Shown piece by piece: positions 47,420 to 55,499 of a DNA stretch of 64,000 nt (within the stretch, counting starts at the first letter, position 1; the number at the start of each line of letters is the position of its first letter). The notes under the pieces were generated by a model, which was not told the DNA's origin, searched no databases, and saw only the letters and a program-made list of their open reading frames with translations. Where the stretch lies: assembly GCF_026262505.1 (NCBI RefSeq), contig NC_067205.1:25301693-25365692 (forward strand), read 5' to 3'. A program made the position numbers and the translations under genes. Origin of the DNA: Trichomonas vaginalis G3 (lineage: Eukaryota; Parabasalia; Trichomonadida; Trichomonadidae).

Positions 47420-48358
47420 ATGAGTGGTCCGAAAAAAACAGTTCATTTTTATCTAATGGAAGCCAACGCTGTTAACCACAATTCAAACATTAACAATTCT
47501 CAACCGCTAACCAAAGCCAAAGCCCCACAACCTCCAAGAACCGGCACAGCGGTTAGAATAACCACCAAAAAGTCTAACAGCGAATTAAGAGAAATTCTTC
47601 AACAAATTTGCTCTAAATATCTCAAAGACGCCGAAGAAAACACACAACCAGACGCTACATACAATACTCAGTTCTGTGAAGTTCTGAACAAAGCAATTAC
47701 TAGTTCAATTGAACTTACTAAGACAATTCCAAGTCCAATTGAGCTTAGCGATGTCTTAGTTCAGTATTTTCCAACATTTACTAAGCTTATAATGTTGAGA
47801 ACTTTATACCAAGTTCGTCAAAATCTTCCTCGTTACATCCAACGGTCATTCGACAAGAGAATTGCCGAATTCCAAGTCTTTAGTTACGGATATGACGAAG
47901 ATGAATACGTTGACGAGTTCGGAGACAACCATACAAAATGGTTTGAATGTTATACGACAACACAATTTGAATTCGACTTTCTCGAATTCAACGCAGCAAC
48001 CATTCATATCATTGCTCTTTACCTTTCCGAACAACAACAAGACCTCGCAGATGGAGATGTTGTTACTGTCGTCATGAAAACTCCTGAACAATTCGGAAAA
48101 AAGAAGTCTCTAATTGCCAAATTCGTTCCAGGACATCAGCTTTTCCAACGCACAGAAGTCTTCTGTATTCCTGGAACTAAGTTCTTTGTCAGGAGCGAAC
48201 TCAAAGAAAGATATCATGTGTCATTCAATTACACATTATATAATGTTTTCGACCCAGAAGAAGGCTTCTTCCCAGAAGCAATGGAGGAGGAAGAAGAGGA
48301 GGAGGAAATACAAGATTCTATCCAAGAAGAGTCCTCCGGATTCACACCAGAAGACTAA
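47420..48358 (+). CDS. Element protein of unknown function, 312 residues
   Basis: Not recognised. The first 50 residues are polar and Asn/Pro-rich; residues 55-250 look globular with helices (SNSELREILQQICSKYL) and aromatic strands (TKWFECYTTTQFEFDFLEFN). The last 30 residues hold a run of Glu and end in TPED. The acidic tail recalls DNA-mimic or histone-binding tails. The ATG at 47420 lies directly after an inverted repeat of M3-type sites. It is the first rightward gene of the element. Confidence 0.6.
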   Translation: MSGPKKTVHFYLMEANAVNHNSNINNSQPLTKAKAPQPPRTGTAVRITTKKSNSELREILQQICSKYLKDAEENTQPDATYNTQFCEVLNKAITSSIELTKTIPSPIELSDVLVQYFPTFTKLIMLRTLYQVRQNLPRYIQRSFDKRIAEFQVFSYGYDEDEYVDEFGDNHTKWFECYTTTQFEFDFLEFNAATIHIIALYLSEQQQDLADGDVVTVVMKTPEQFGKKKSLIAKFVPGHQLFQRTEVFCIPGTKFFVRSELKERYHVSFNYTLYNVFDPEEGFFPEAMEEEEEEEEIQDSIQEESSGFTPED

Positions 48359-48365
48359 CAATTTT

Positions 48366-48750
48366 CCGAATAAAAACTTCATTTATACTAAACATCTTCG
48401 GGGCTAGAGGGCGCAACGCGCCTGGAAGCCCCACTTACCTGACCTGATATTGAATTAAATTATGATTCTTTAACTTATGCTTAAATTTCTACAAATTTTT
48501 GCAATAAATGTTCTGCCTACAGAGAAAAAACATATGGAATATAAAATAAAATCCCAATCAATGAGTTTTGCAATTTTCAATATCATAAAACACTAATATT
48601 AAAAAAAAAAAAAAAGGTAGTGGGGCTTCCAGGGGCTGCGCCCCTTCTAGCCCTGAAGTTTTTATTTGGAGGGCCTCCAGGCACTTCGTGCCCTCTAGCC
48701 CTGAAGATGTTTAGTATAAATGAAGTTTTTATTCGGAGGGCTTCCAGGAG
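48366..48750. repeat. Family of covarying hairpin repeats in an inverted duplication
   Basis: About 70 bp at 48366-48435 is repeated in inverted orientation at 48669-48736. The 34-bp AT-rich arm (48366-48399) matches almost perfectly. Each copy holds a hairpin with an outer GGGCT/AGCCC stem and an inner five-base stem with a three-base loop: GGCGC/GCGCC at 48400-48432, GGGGC/GCCCC at 48623-48653 and GGCAC/GTGCC at 48671-48701. A cut-off fourth copy starts near 48737. The inner stems differ but keep pairing. An A-run lies at 48600-48615. Confidence 0.8.
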
Positions 48751-48781
48751 CTTTTCACAAATTATATATGTTTTCATGTTT

Positions 48782-48802
48782 TGTCACTTTTCTGTCACTT
48801 TT
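48782..48802 (+). promoter_or_regulatory. Tandem initiator-like sites before the methyltransferase gene
   Basis: TGTCACTTTT occurs twice in a row (48782-48791 and 48793-48802), 32-50 nt before the ATG at 48834. The same word serves as initiator for host genes here, so this element gene may use a host-type promoter, unlike its neighbours. Confidence 0.5.
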
Positions 48803-48833
48803 CAGGAAAAAACATTTTTATTATTATATATAA

Positions 48834-49651
48834 ATGAATTTTACAAAACCACCGTTACCGTTCTTTGGAAATAAGAGTAGATGTAAAGATATTATATTGA
48901 GAGAACTTAAGAAACTACCGAATGGTCTAACATTTGTAGATTTGTTCGGTGGAAGTTTCTATATATCCCATTTGTGCCATACAATATTCCCAGACTCAAA
49001 GATTATATGCAATGACTTCGACAACTATATGGACCGTCTCAAACATATACCAGACACAAACAATATATTGAAAGAGTTAAAAGAAAAGATACCTATAGGC
49101 AAGATGGAACGTATACCATTAGATAAGAAAAATATTGTGAGAGAGGTTTTGAAAAAAGCAGAATATATAGACTGGGATAGTATATCTGCTAGACTATTAT
49201 ATAGTGGTTCTATAAGAGTTCATGACATTGAAACACTTATGTCAAATGTTTTATATCTTAACTATACAAATGTTTTCAAAGAGGACATAGAAAAATATAT
49301 TGAGGGTATAGAGTTTGTGAGATGTCATTGGACAGAGTTGTATGAAAATATAAAGACAAGGAAAATGTTTTCTTTATAGTGGACCCGCCGTTCTTTAACA
49401 CATGGGATTTTCAATACCAAGTAGACTGGACTTTGAGAGACTCTTTAGAAACTTTAGACGTTTTACATAACTGTCCATGCTTTTACTTTACATCCGATAA
49501 AAGTGGTTTGGAAACCGTTATGAGATGGTTAGAGGACATACATGACTATGAGTTTAGATATGACAAGATAGAATATGAGAGAGGTCCTATAAACCGGAGA
49601 AAGTGTCATAACAAAGAAATTTTACTAGTAAGTAAATGTGGTTTGAAATAG
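48834..49651 (+). pseudogene. D12-class (Dam-like) N6-adenine DNA methyltransferase, element copy
   Basis: Several motifs of D12 adenine methyltransferases are visible: PFFGNKSR near the start (AdoMet-binding motif of the family), FVDLFGGSFY and then CNDFDNY, and the catalytic DPPF in the second half. Such enzymes transfer a methyl group from AdoMet to N6 of adenine in DNA. Bacterial-type adenine methylases and abundant 6mA are known in T. vaginalis. The gene appears broken, with about one interruption. It lies between the hairpin repeats and a tiny membrane-protein gene. Confidence 0.75.
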
Positions 49652-49767
49652 GACTACTTGTTTTAGGTTTTTTCCATTGTGTCATTTATTTATTTGACGT
49701 GGCAGAAAAGTACAGAGAATATGAAGATGAACCAATGCCTGCAAATGTTCAGTATATGTACTCGTAA
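49636..49767 (+). CDS. Possible single-pass mini-protein, 43 residues
   Basis: Starts at ATG 49636, overlapping the end of the methyltransferase gene, and encodes MWFEIGLLVLGFFHCVIYLF followed by a charged tail ending NVQYMYS. One transmembrane helix occupies residues 3-20. It is the kind of small membrane protein common in virus-like elements. It fills the whole gap before the 49791 gene, which supports it, but there is no family match. Confidence 0.45.
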   Translation: MWFEIGLLVLGFFHCVIYLFDVAEKYREYEDEPMPANVQYMYS

Positions 49768-49790
49768 GAGATATTTTTATCTAATATTAA

Positions 49791-50153
49791 ATGGACGCAC
49801 AGAACTTAGCGAATGCACAGCAACCTGGACAACCAAACCCAGAGAATATTCCAAATGAAGTTAGAATACAAACTGCAATGGCAAACTATGGTCAAGTGCC
49901 AACAGATGTACAAATGCAAACTGCCATGTCAAATGACGCTGCGTTAGGTTTGCCACCATGGTATGCAAATATGAGATGGAAAGAGTTTTATACAAACCCT
50001 GAAGTGGGATATAAACAACTCTATGCAGATGACGCGAACACAGGAGTTGACCCAGAATATGTTTTCTACCAGAGGAGAAACAGAATGTATGAGCTCCAGT
50101 TAAAGAATGCTATGGAACTCAACAGGAAACGTAAGAGACTAGGCGGACATTAG
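49791..50153 (+). CDS. Small element protein, 120 residues
   Basis: Not recognised. The N-terminus is Gln/Asn/Pro-rich with a duplicated phrase (VRIQTAMANYGQVPTDVQMQTAMSN covers two related units). The middle has LPPWYANMRWKEFYTNPEVG, and the C-terminus is basic (NRKRKRLGGH). TTTTTATCTAATATTAA lies directly upstream. Eighteen base pairs separate it from the next gene. Confidence 0.55.
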   Translation: MDAQNLANAQQPGQPNPENIPNEVRIQTAMANYGQVPTDVQMQTAMSNDAALGLPPWYANMRWKEFYTNPEVGYKQLYADDANTGVDPEYVFYQRRNRMYELQLKNAMELNRKRKRLGGH

Positions 50154-50171
50154 ATTTTTACATATAGTAAA

Positions 50172-50414
50172 ATGGGTTTCTTCAGTAGTATTGGAAACTT
50201 CTTTCGAAATGTTGGAAGAGGTATATGGAATGGAATAAAATCTGTCGGAAGAGGAATTTGGAACGGAGTCAAAAATATTGGTAAAAGAGTAGGTCAGTTC
50301 GTTGGTATTATACCTAAAGACCCTGAACCAGAAGAACAAGCTCCTGTTATACAACAGCCTGAACCTGCACCACAGTCTAGTTGGCAACCAAATCCAACAC
50401 CTCAACCGTATTAA
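50172..50414 (+). CDS. Small amphipathic element protein with N-terminal Gly
   Basis: 80 residues. Residues 2-45 form a Gly/Lys/Arg/Trp-rich amphipathic helix with an internal duplication (RGIWNGIKSVGRGIWNGVKN); the rest is Pro/Gln/Glu-rich. Such a helix could disrupt or bind membranes, like the membrane-active proteins inside adenovirus-type virions. Its second residue is Gly, but Phe at position 3 is unfavourable for N-myristoylation. The function is inference from composition. Confidence 0.55.
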   Translation: MGFFSSIGNFFRNVGRGIWNGIKSVGRGIWNGVKNIGKRVGQFVGIIPKDPEPEEQAPVIQQPEPAPQSSWQPNPTPQPY

Positions 50415-50418
50415 AAAA

Positions 50419-51267
50419 TTATATTTTTACCGTTCGATAGTAGTTGTATATGAAACTAAGTTCTAAGTAAAACGCATGGTATAATGGAATTGTTCTTTTT
50501 CTTCCATCTGTAGTAAACCATACTTGAAAGTCTGAAATACTTCCACTTGGTGGTTCATATAGCTTTGTAGGTTTTTCGTAAAAGTCATTTGCCAAGCATA
50601 AAAAAGAGTTTTGCGCACCAGAAAATGAAGCATGAACGATAATAGCATCTGAGTCGAAAACATTTTCATATGTTCCATTAGGGTTTTCGACTTCATAAAA
50701 GTCCGGGTGTACTGGATATGCTGCAGGCTGATTTAACATCCTCAGAAATCTATACCATGCCAAGTTGTTATATTTTGTAGAAATATAAACGTTTTCTCCA
50801 AGGTCTTCTATTCTATTGATTTTAACAGTTGCATTTTTCCTGTCATATATAATATCGAGATGGTACTCTCCTTCGTCAATGTTATACTGTTTTGCATATT
50901 CGAGATAGATATCGTTTATTTTTTCTTGAAAAGCTTGAAGAGTTGTTTCTAAGTTTACAAGCAAATTCACTTGTAAAAGTTTTCCCTGTTCAAATTTCTC
51001 ATACATACGTTTTTCTTTGTTATAGTATCGAACTTCAAAACCGACTGTAAATGGGAAACCATGTATGGCTTCTGAAATGAACTTCATTCTACGAAAGCCA
51101 ATAGCTTTTGTGACGGATGGGTCTCTTAACCATCTTAACGGGTAGTCAAAACGATAGCCTTCATGCTTTACGGTCTCTGTCTCAAACTTTTGACCTACAT
51201 TAGTAAAAAGTTCATCTAATGGTTTAGTTGTAGCAACTCTAGAATTTTCTTTTTCTATTGAAAGCAT
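50419..51267 (-). CDS. Element protein family A, copy 1 (minor-capsid candidate)
   Basis: 282 residues, full of short strands with aromatic residues; key phrases are YRFDYPLRWLRDPSVTKAIG (about 38-57) and, near the C-terminus, FLCLANDFYEKPTKLYEPP, ending in a strand-rich FYLELSFIYNYYR. A second relative lies at 55500-56360 on the other strand. Beta-rich content and position between fibre and small virion-like genes suggest a penton or other minor capsid protein, without proof. It shares an 18-bp divergent promoter with the fibre-like gene. Confidence 0.55.
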   Translation of the reverse strand: MLSIEKENSRVATTKPLDELFTNVGQKFETETVKHEGYRFDYPLRWLRDPSVTKAIGFRRMKFISEAIHGFPFTVGFEVRYYNKEKRMYEKFEQGKLLQVNLLVNLETTLQAFQEKINDIYLEYAKQYNIDEGEYHLDIIYDRKNATVKINRIEDLGENVYISTKYNNLAWYRFLRMLNQPAAYPVHPDFYEVENPNGTYENVFDSDAIIVHASFSGAQNSFLCLANDFYEKPTKLYEPPSGSISDFQVWFTTDGRKRTIPLYHAFYLELSFIYNYYRTVKI

Positions 51268-51285
51268 ATTTTATCTAGAATAAAA
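51268..51285. promoter_or_regulatory. 18-bp divergent promoter of element genes
   Basis: The entire gap between two divergent start codons is ATTTTATCTAGAATAAAA, nearly palindromic around TCTAGA. Read either way it gives TTTTAT-TCTAG before an ATG. All core-promoter information for one or both genes must lie in it or inside the genes. Confidence 0.6.
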
Positions 51286-52551
51286 ATGTCAAATGAAACA
51301 GCGTCTATGAGAGAAATACAACACAACCGACAACTCATTATACAAGCTCTAAATAAGAACACAACAAACTTTTCAAACTATTCTAAGATATCTGAGTCAT
51401 TGAAAGAAGGAAACTTAAAACTGACATTAAACCCAATGACAGATGAGTTTCTGTTTCAAGACAATAAGAACCATACTGTCTGTATAAATCCAACAAAAGG
51501 AACTTTAAACGAGAAACCTATAAATGAACTTCTTTTGAAAGCAGATGTTGGCAACAAAGCTGACAAAGAATATGTAGACGATGCAATAGCAAAAGAAGAA
51601 GAAAGAGCTAACAAAGCTTATGCAACAAAAGAACATACTCATCCTGAACTAGCAGACAAAACATATGTTGACAATAAAATGTCAAGTGAAGTGACAAGAG
51701 CTGAAAACGAATATTCTAAAAAGACTCATACACATACCATTGCAAATATAACAAACTTACAAGAAACCTTAAACAGTAAAAGTGCCGTTGGACATACACA
51801 TTCTATATCTGAAATAACAGACTTAAACGTTAGCCTTGAAAAGAAAGCAGATAAGACTCATACACATACAAGTTTTACAACTGTTGCTATAGAAAATATT
51901 GCGGGAACGGTTGAAGAAACTGGTGGGGATGCATTATATTGTAAACCTCCTAACTTTCCACAAGGTTTAACATCGGATGACGACATAACGACGATGAGAA
52001 ACATTAGATGTAAAGATGTTTATGTCATGAAGGATGAACATAACGTTAAATTCACTGCTCAAGATTTATATGACAAGAAAGCAGACAAAACAGAGTTTCA
52101 AACATTAAAGACAGAAATACTTCAAACATTATATCCTGCAGGCTCTATTTATACGTCAATGAACTCTACCAGACCAGAAGTAGTACTTGGTTTTGGAACT
52201 TGGACTCAAATAGTCGACAGGTTTTTGTATTGTGCAAACTCTTCAAAGGAAACAGGTGGAAGTAAAACGATTTCAGGTGAAAACTTACCTGCGCACAGTC
52301 ACTACATAGATTTAAGTACATCTCAAGCAGGTTGGCATAAGCATAAATTTTGGGATTGGTCAGCAATGAAAAAAGGTAAAGGATATGATGTTAAAGACGA
52401 CGTTCAGTTTGCTATAAATTGTTTCTGGGGTAACACTCAGGGAGATGGAAACCATACACATCGCGTTTCAGGGTATACGCAAACAACGGGACAAAGTAAA
52501 GACTACATGCCACCTTACATGACAGTTTACGCATGGTATAGAAATGCTTAG
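51286..52551 (+). CDS. Phage tail-fibre/collar-like protein
   Basis: 421 residues resembling bacteriophage short tail fibres. The middle carries repeated HTH-containing fibre repeats, such as KEHTHPELADKTYVDNK, KKTHTHTIANITNLQETL, VGHTHSISEITDL and DKTHTHTS. Near residue 284 the sequence LYPAGSIYTSMNSTRP and then FGTWTQIVDRFL match the collar/receptor-binding region of phage fibres. Further on ENLPAHSHYI and the very end PPYMTVYAWYRN are also classic. In phage fibres such His pairs coordinate metal in trimers. It is probably the attachment fibre of the particle. It overlaps the integrase gene by 4 bp, tail to tail. Confidence 0.85.
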   Translation: MSNETASMREIQHNRQLIIQALNKNTTNFSNYSKISESLKEGNLKLTLNPMTDEFLFQDNKNHTVCINPTKGTLNEKPINELLLKADVGNKADKEYVDDAIAKEEERANKAYATKEHTHPELADKTYVDNKMSSEVTRAENEYSKKTHTHTIANITNLQETLNSKSAVGHTHSISEITDLNVSLEKKADKTHTHTSFTTVAIENIAGTVEETGGDALYCKPPNFPQGLTSDDDITTMRNIRCKDVYVMKDEHNVKFTAQDLYDKKADKTEFQTLKTEILQTLYPAGSIYTSMNSTRPEVVLGFGTWTQIVDRFLYCANSSKETGGSKTISGENLPAHSHYIDLSTSQAGWHKHKFWDWSAMKKGKGYDVKDDVQFAINCFWGNTQGDGNHTHRVSGYTQTTGQSKDYMPPYMTVYAWYRNA

Positions 52552-53507
52552 TCGTCATGTTCCACTTCTTTAGCATATTCGTCAGGAGTTGTCTTATATT
52601 TGTTAGGAACTGTCTTTGAAAGTATACCACCTTGAACTTTGACAAGTTTGAAACGAGGTCTGACAATAGTAGTTTTATCTTCTGCTTGCAGTCTGTACAT
52701 TTTGCCATGTTTGCCTAAAACTTCATAATATTCTCTTGTATACTTTCTTCTATTTTTACGAACACGAATGTGAGTACCTGTCGGGTTCCCATTGTTGTCA
52801 TAGTCAATAGTATTTTCATATGGGTCGCGTTTAGGTATTTCTATTTTTACTTTGTCGCCTTTCTTAAGTTTGAAGCCCGGCATTCTTTCTTGTTTGTCTC
52901 TTTTGACTAAATTATTAAATATATAGTCTTTCTCTAAGTCAGGGTTGTTTTTCATTTCTTCGGGGGAGTGGTTTCCCAAACCTTTTTGTTTACGGCTATT
53001 GTAAATATTTAAAACTTGTCTCATCTTTGCCATGGAGAAGTGTCTATATTTGTCGTCATATGACATTTCATTTGCTTCACCACCTTGTGGTTGGTTTAAG
53101 TCTCTTAACATTTTTATACAACCGTCAATGACACCAAGAGCAGAATGGTTTTGGTCGACAATGAAATATTGGTTTACATTTTTTGAACGCAGATAGTTTT
53201 TAATATCGTCTGATTTGAAAGAACTTTCACAGTCAGATGTCAGTTTTGTTGGATGGTATTTGTCAACGAATATTGTCAAAGCAGTTTTCACATCTAAAAT
53301 ATTTTTGGACCATAATGGTATGGCTTCACAGTATCTTGTGTTTTGACCGACAAATATTAGCCAGTATGGTGGTCCATCTTCTCTATACCTCGGAATGTTT
53401 TCCAAGATATCCATAAACCAAGCATTTGGTGTTGAACTAAAGATTTTTACCATGATTGCTTTCTTTGTTGCTTTAGAAACATAGGGGTCCTTGTTTGGAT
53501 TCGTCAT
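52548..53507 (-). CDS. Maverick rve-type integrase
   Basis: 319 residues with the retroviral-type integrase fold known for all Mavericks. The catalytic core starts almost at the N-terminus: AWFMDILENIPRY contains Asp33, and KLTSDCESSF contains Asp92. WLIFVGQNTRYCEAIPL lies between. The C-terminal 110 residues are basic with SH3- or chromo-like strands (GDKVKIEIPKRDPYE, YYEVLGKHGKMYRLQ). The enzyme would join element ends to host DNA. It is divergent from the 53524 gene with a 16-bp gap. Confidence 0.82.
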   Translation of the reverse strand: MTNPNKDPYVSKATKKAIMVKIFSSTPNAWFMDILENIPRYREDGPPYWLIFVGQNTRYCEAIPLWSKNILDVKTALTIFVDKYHPTKLTSDCESSFKSDDIKNYLRSKNVNQYFIVDQNHSALGVIDGCIKMLRDLNQPQGGEANEMSYDDKYRHFSMAKMRQVLNIYNSRKQKGLGNHSPEEMKNNPDLEKDYIFNNLVKRDKQERMPGFKLKKGDKVKIEIPKRDPYENTIDYDNNGNPTGTHIRVRKNRRKYTREYYEVLGKHGKMYRLQAEDKTTIVRPRFKLVKVQGGILSKTVPNKYKTTPDEYAKEVEHDD

Positions 53508-53523
53508 TTTTATCCTATAAGAA
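53508..53523. promoter_or_regulatory. 16-bp divergent promoter of element genes
   Basis: The gap TTTTATCCTATAAGAA between the integrase and the 133-residue gene. Plus reads TTTTATCC then ATG after 8 nt; minus reads TTCTTATAGG and then AAAAATG. It resembles the 51268-51285 promoter in carrying a TTAT/TTTAT box on each strand. Confidence 0.55.
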
Positions 53524-53925
53524 ATGGGTTTATTTGGCGCGTTAGCAGGAGTTGCATCTAGATTTTTACCCGCAGTGGGAACAATAGCCAGAGGTGTATT
53601 TGGAGTTGGAAGGAAGATTTTGAGTACATTAGGTATACTTAAAGAGAAAGCACAACCTATTATACAAACTGTACAGAAAGGTTGGGAGGTAGCACGAGAT
53701 GCAACAAATCTTATTCCAAATCCTGAAACAAGAGGAAAAGTTCAAGGATGGATGGACAATGTAGGAAGACAAGCAGGAAACTATTATAACAAAGCAAATG
53801 ACTACTATAACCAAGCAGGACACTATATGGACCAAGGTGAAAGATTCTTTAACAGAGGATATAACCATGCACAACAGTGGGTAAACAATAACCAACCTCA
53901 ACCGCCTCAAACGTGGGGAATGTAA
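53524..53925 (+). CDS. Amphipathic element protein with likely N-myristoylation site
   Basis: 133 residues. The start MGLFGALAG fits the N-myristoylation pattern (Gly2, no bulky charge at 3, Ala6). Residues 4-80 are hydrophobic/amphipathic helices, residues 90-125 are Tyr/Asn/Gln-rich, and the end is Pro/Gln. A myristoylated, helix-rich internal capsid protein is a common theme in small DNA viruses, so membrane penetration is a reasonable inference. It is distantly similar in layout to the 50172 gene. Confidence 0.55.
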   Translation: MGLFGALAGVASRFLPAVGTIARGVFGVGRKILSTLGILKEKAQPIIQTVQKGWEVARDATNLIPNPETRGKVQGWMDNVGRQAGNYYNKANDYYNQAGHYMDQGERFFNRGYNHAQQWVNNNQPQPPQTWGM

Positions 53926-53927
53926 AG

Positions 53928-54118
53928 TTTTTTACTGAGATGAAATGAACAATACAGCATTGAGACAAATGGGTTCAAGATGATTTGTCGGCTTCCAGCA
54001 GTTACACAACGTGTTTGTCAAGTTCTTCCTATACCTCAGGAAGTTTTAGACCGACTTAAAAAACAACAACAACCAGTTGAAAACAAACCAAACTAAAATT
54101 TTTTACTGAGATGAAATG
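53928..54118 (+). promoter_or_regulatory. Repeated 20-bp leader with a two-codon upstream ORF
   Basis: TTTTTTACTGAGATGAAATG occurs at 53928-53947 and again at 54099-54118, each time ending in the first ATG of a small gene. Within it ATG-AAA-TGA forms a minimal upstream ORF whose stop overlaps the gene's ATG. Confidence 0.6.
53945..54096 (+). other. Very small element gene candidate
   Basis: A short coding-like stretch behind the first copy of the 20-bp leader. The part starting at 53980 encodes 38 residues (MICRLPAVTQRVCQVLPIP and a Gln/Lys tail). It may be a real mini-gene or a broken one. Confidence 0.3.
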
Positions 54119-54707
54119 ACCGAAGAAGTTGAAACGGTAGATTTGACACCACAAACAAAAAATCAGAACCATTGTCAAAACCTGTCAAAGAACTTACAGA
54201 TGAAGAGAAAAATTCAATAATAGAAAGTGCCAGGTCTGGAAATACAAACTCTAACTACAAAGTCACTTTTCATAAAAATGGAACGGCAAGTATCTCAAAA
54301 AAGAAACAGACTCTCACAAATAAAATATTGAAGTCTGAAGGAGCTTTCGAGACAACAGATGGAAAAGTTTACTTCACTGACCAACAGTTCATTATAGAAC
54401 ATCTCATTGACTTAGAGTCGAAATATTCTAAACTTTACAACAAACACAAAAAGTTGAAAGGAAAACAAAAACAAATGGCATATGATATTTATGAAGATGT
54501 TGACGACACAACTGTTCCTGCAAGTGAAGTAAAGTCAGAGGAACCGAAAAGTGACGAAAAACCAATAGAAGAAGAGAAACCAAAAACTGAAGATAACCAA
54601 AACCAAAGTTTAGTTTCCAAACTAAACCAAGTCAACCTTCATTAGCTGGTATGGGTTGGCGTCAAAGACTTATGGCAGCAGGCGGTTATGTAAAGTAAAA
54701 AAAATAT
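54116..54707 (+). pseudogene. Element gene of unknown function, apparently broken
   Basis: Behind the second copy of the 20-bp leader. The longest open part encodes about 157 residues that are Lys/Glu-rich with a coiled-coil centre (LIDLESKYSKLYNKHKKLKG) and an acidic Pro-rich tail. No family is recognised. Coding-like sequence extends on both sides of it, so the gene seems to carry about two breaks. Confidence 0.45.
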
Positions 54708-54724
54708 TTTTTATTTTTATAAAA

Positions 54725-55444
54725 ATGCCCCCATATAGAATGGATAGAAAATCTGCTAGAATAAAAGCAGAGTTGCAAAGATATGGTTGGAGAGTTTCGA
54801 AGAAGTTTAAATATAGGAAGGGAAGACCCATAAAAGTCTATGACAAATTGTCTGGTCTTCGCTACGAAATGGATTTGGAAACAGCACGTGCAAATTATCC
54901 AAACAGACTAGAGAGGTTAGAAGAAGAACGTCTTATGGACATGCCTTTCGATGTTAGTGAACCTCAAGTTGAAGGACATGACGGCTTTGCCAGATTCTAC
55001 TGGAAACATGACGAACAATTGCATCCTTTGAGAAGGAAAAAAGGAAAAGGTGAAGACGCACATGCTCCCATGGAAAGAACAAGATATGCATATGAAAAGT
55101 ACCGTGAGGTTAGAAGCCAAATTGCATCTGGTCGAACCTTTACAGTAAACTTTGACGAAGGAAAGAACAAAGAAGGCTTCATGGGAGTACTTGCTGCCAT
55201 ACAAGACGGAAATAAGAAAGGATACAATCTCAGATTGACTATAACAGATTTGGATGGTCACATTTACTATACACATGGCAATGTCACAACAGCTGCACAA
55301 CTTCTTGACGCTTTCAAGACTACAAAGAGAGAACAAATGTTTGACTCCGACTCAGACATTTTGAATGGAATTGAAGGAATTGCAAGTGTCAAGTTCGAAT
55401 GGCACAAACCTAACCCTCAAGCAGTCAGACAACATGTTTGTTAG
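54725..55444 (+). CDS. Basic element protein, 239 residues
   Basis: The ATG at 54725 is used because TTTTTTATTTTTATAAAA lies directly before it; an earlier frame start lies inside the preceding gene. Residues 1-45 are very basic (RMDRKSARIKAELQRYGWRV), then mixed helical and strand segments, e.g. MGVLAAIQDGNKKGYNLRL and DLDGHIYYTHGNV. No known family. Nucleic-acid binding is plausible from the basic N-terminus. Confidence 0.55.
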   Translation: MPPYRMDRKSARIKAELQRYGWRVSKKFKYRKGRPIKVYDKLSGLRYEMDLETARANYPNRLERLEEERLMDMPFDVSEPQVEGHDGFARFYWKHDEQLHPLRRKKGKGEDAHAPMERTRYAYEKYREVRSQIASGRTFTVNFDEGKNKEGFMGVLAAIQDGNKKGYNLRLTITDLDGHIYYTHGNVTTAAQLLDAFKTTKREQMFDSDSDILNGIEGIASVKFEWHKPNPQAVRQHVC

Positions 55445-55499
55445 ATGAGAAATATGAAGTAAAAACGTTTTTAAAACAATATATTTTTACATATATTAA

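Noticed and set aside
48583-48777. Frames across the hairpin repeats
   Set aside because: They read through the palindromes in both directions; the stems, not a protein, explain the pattern.
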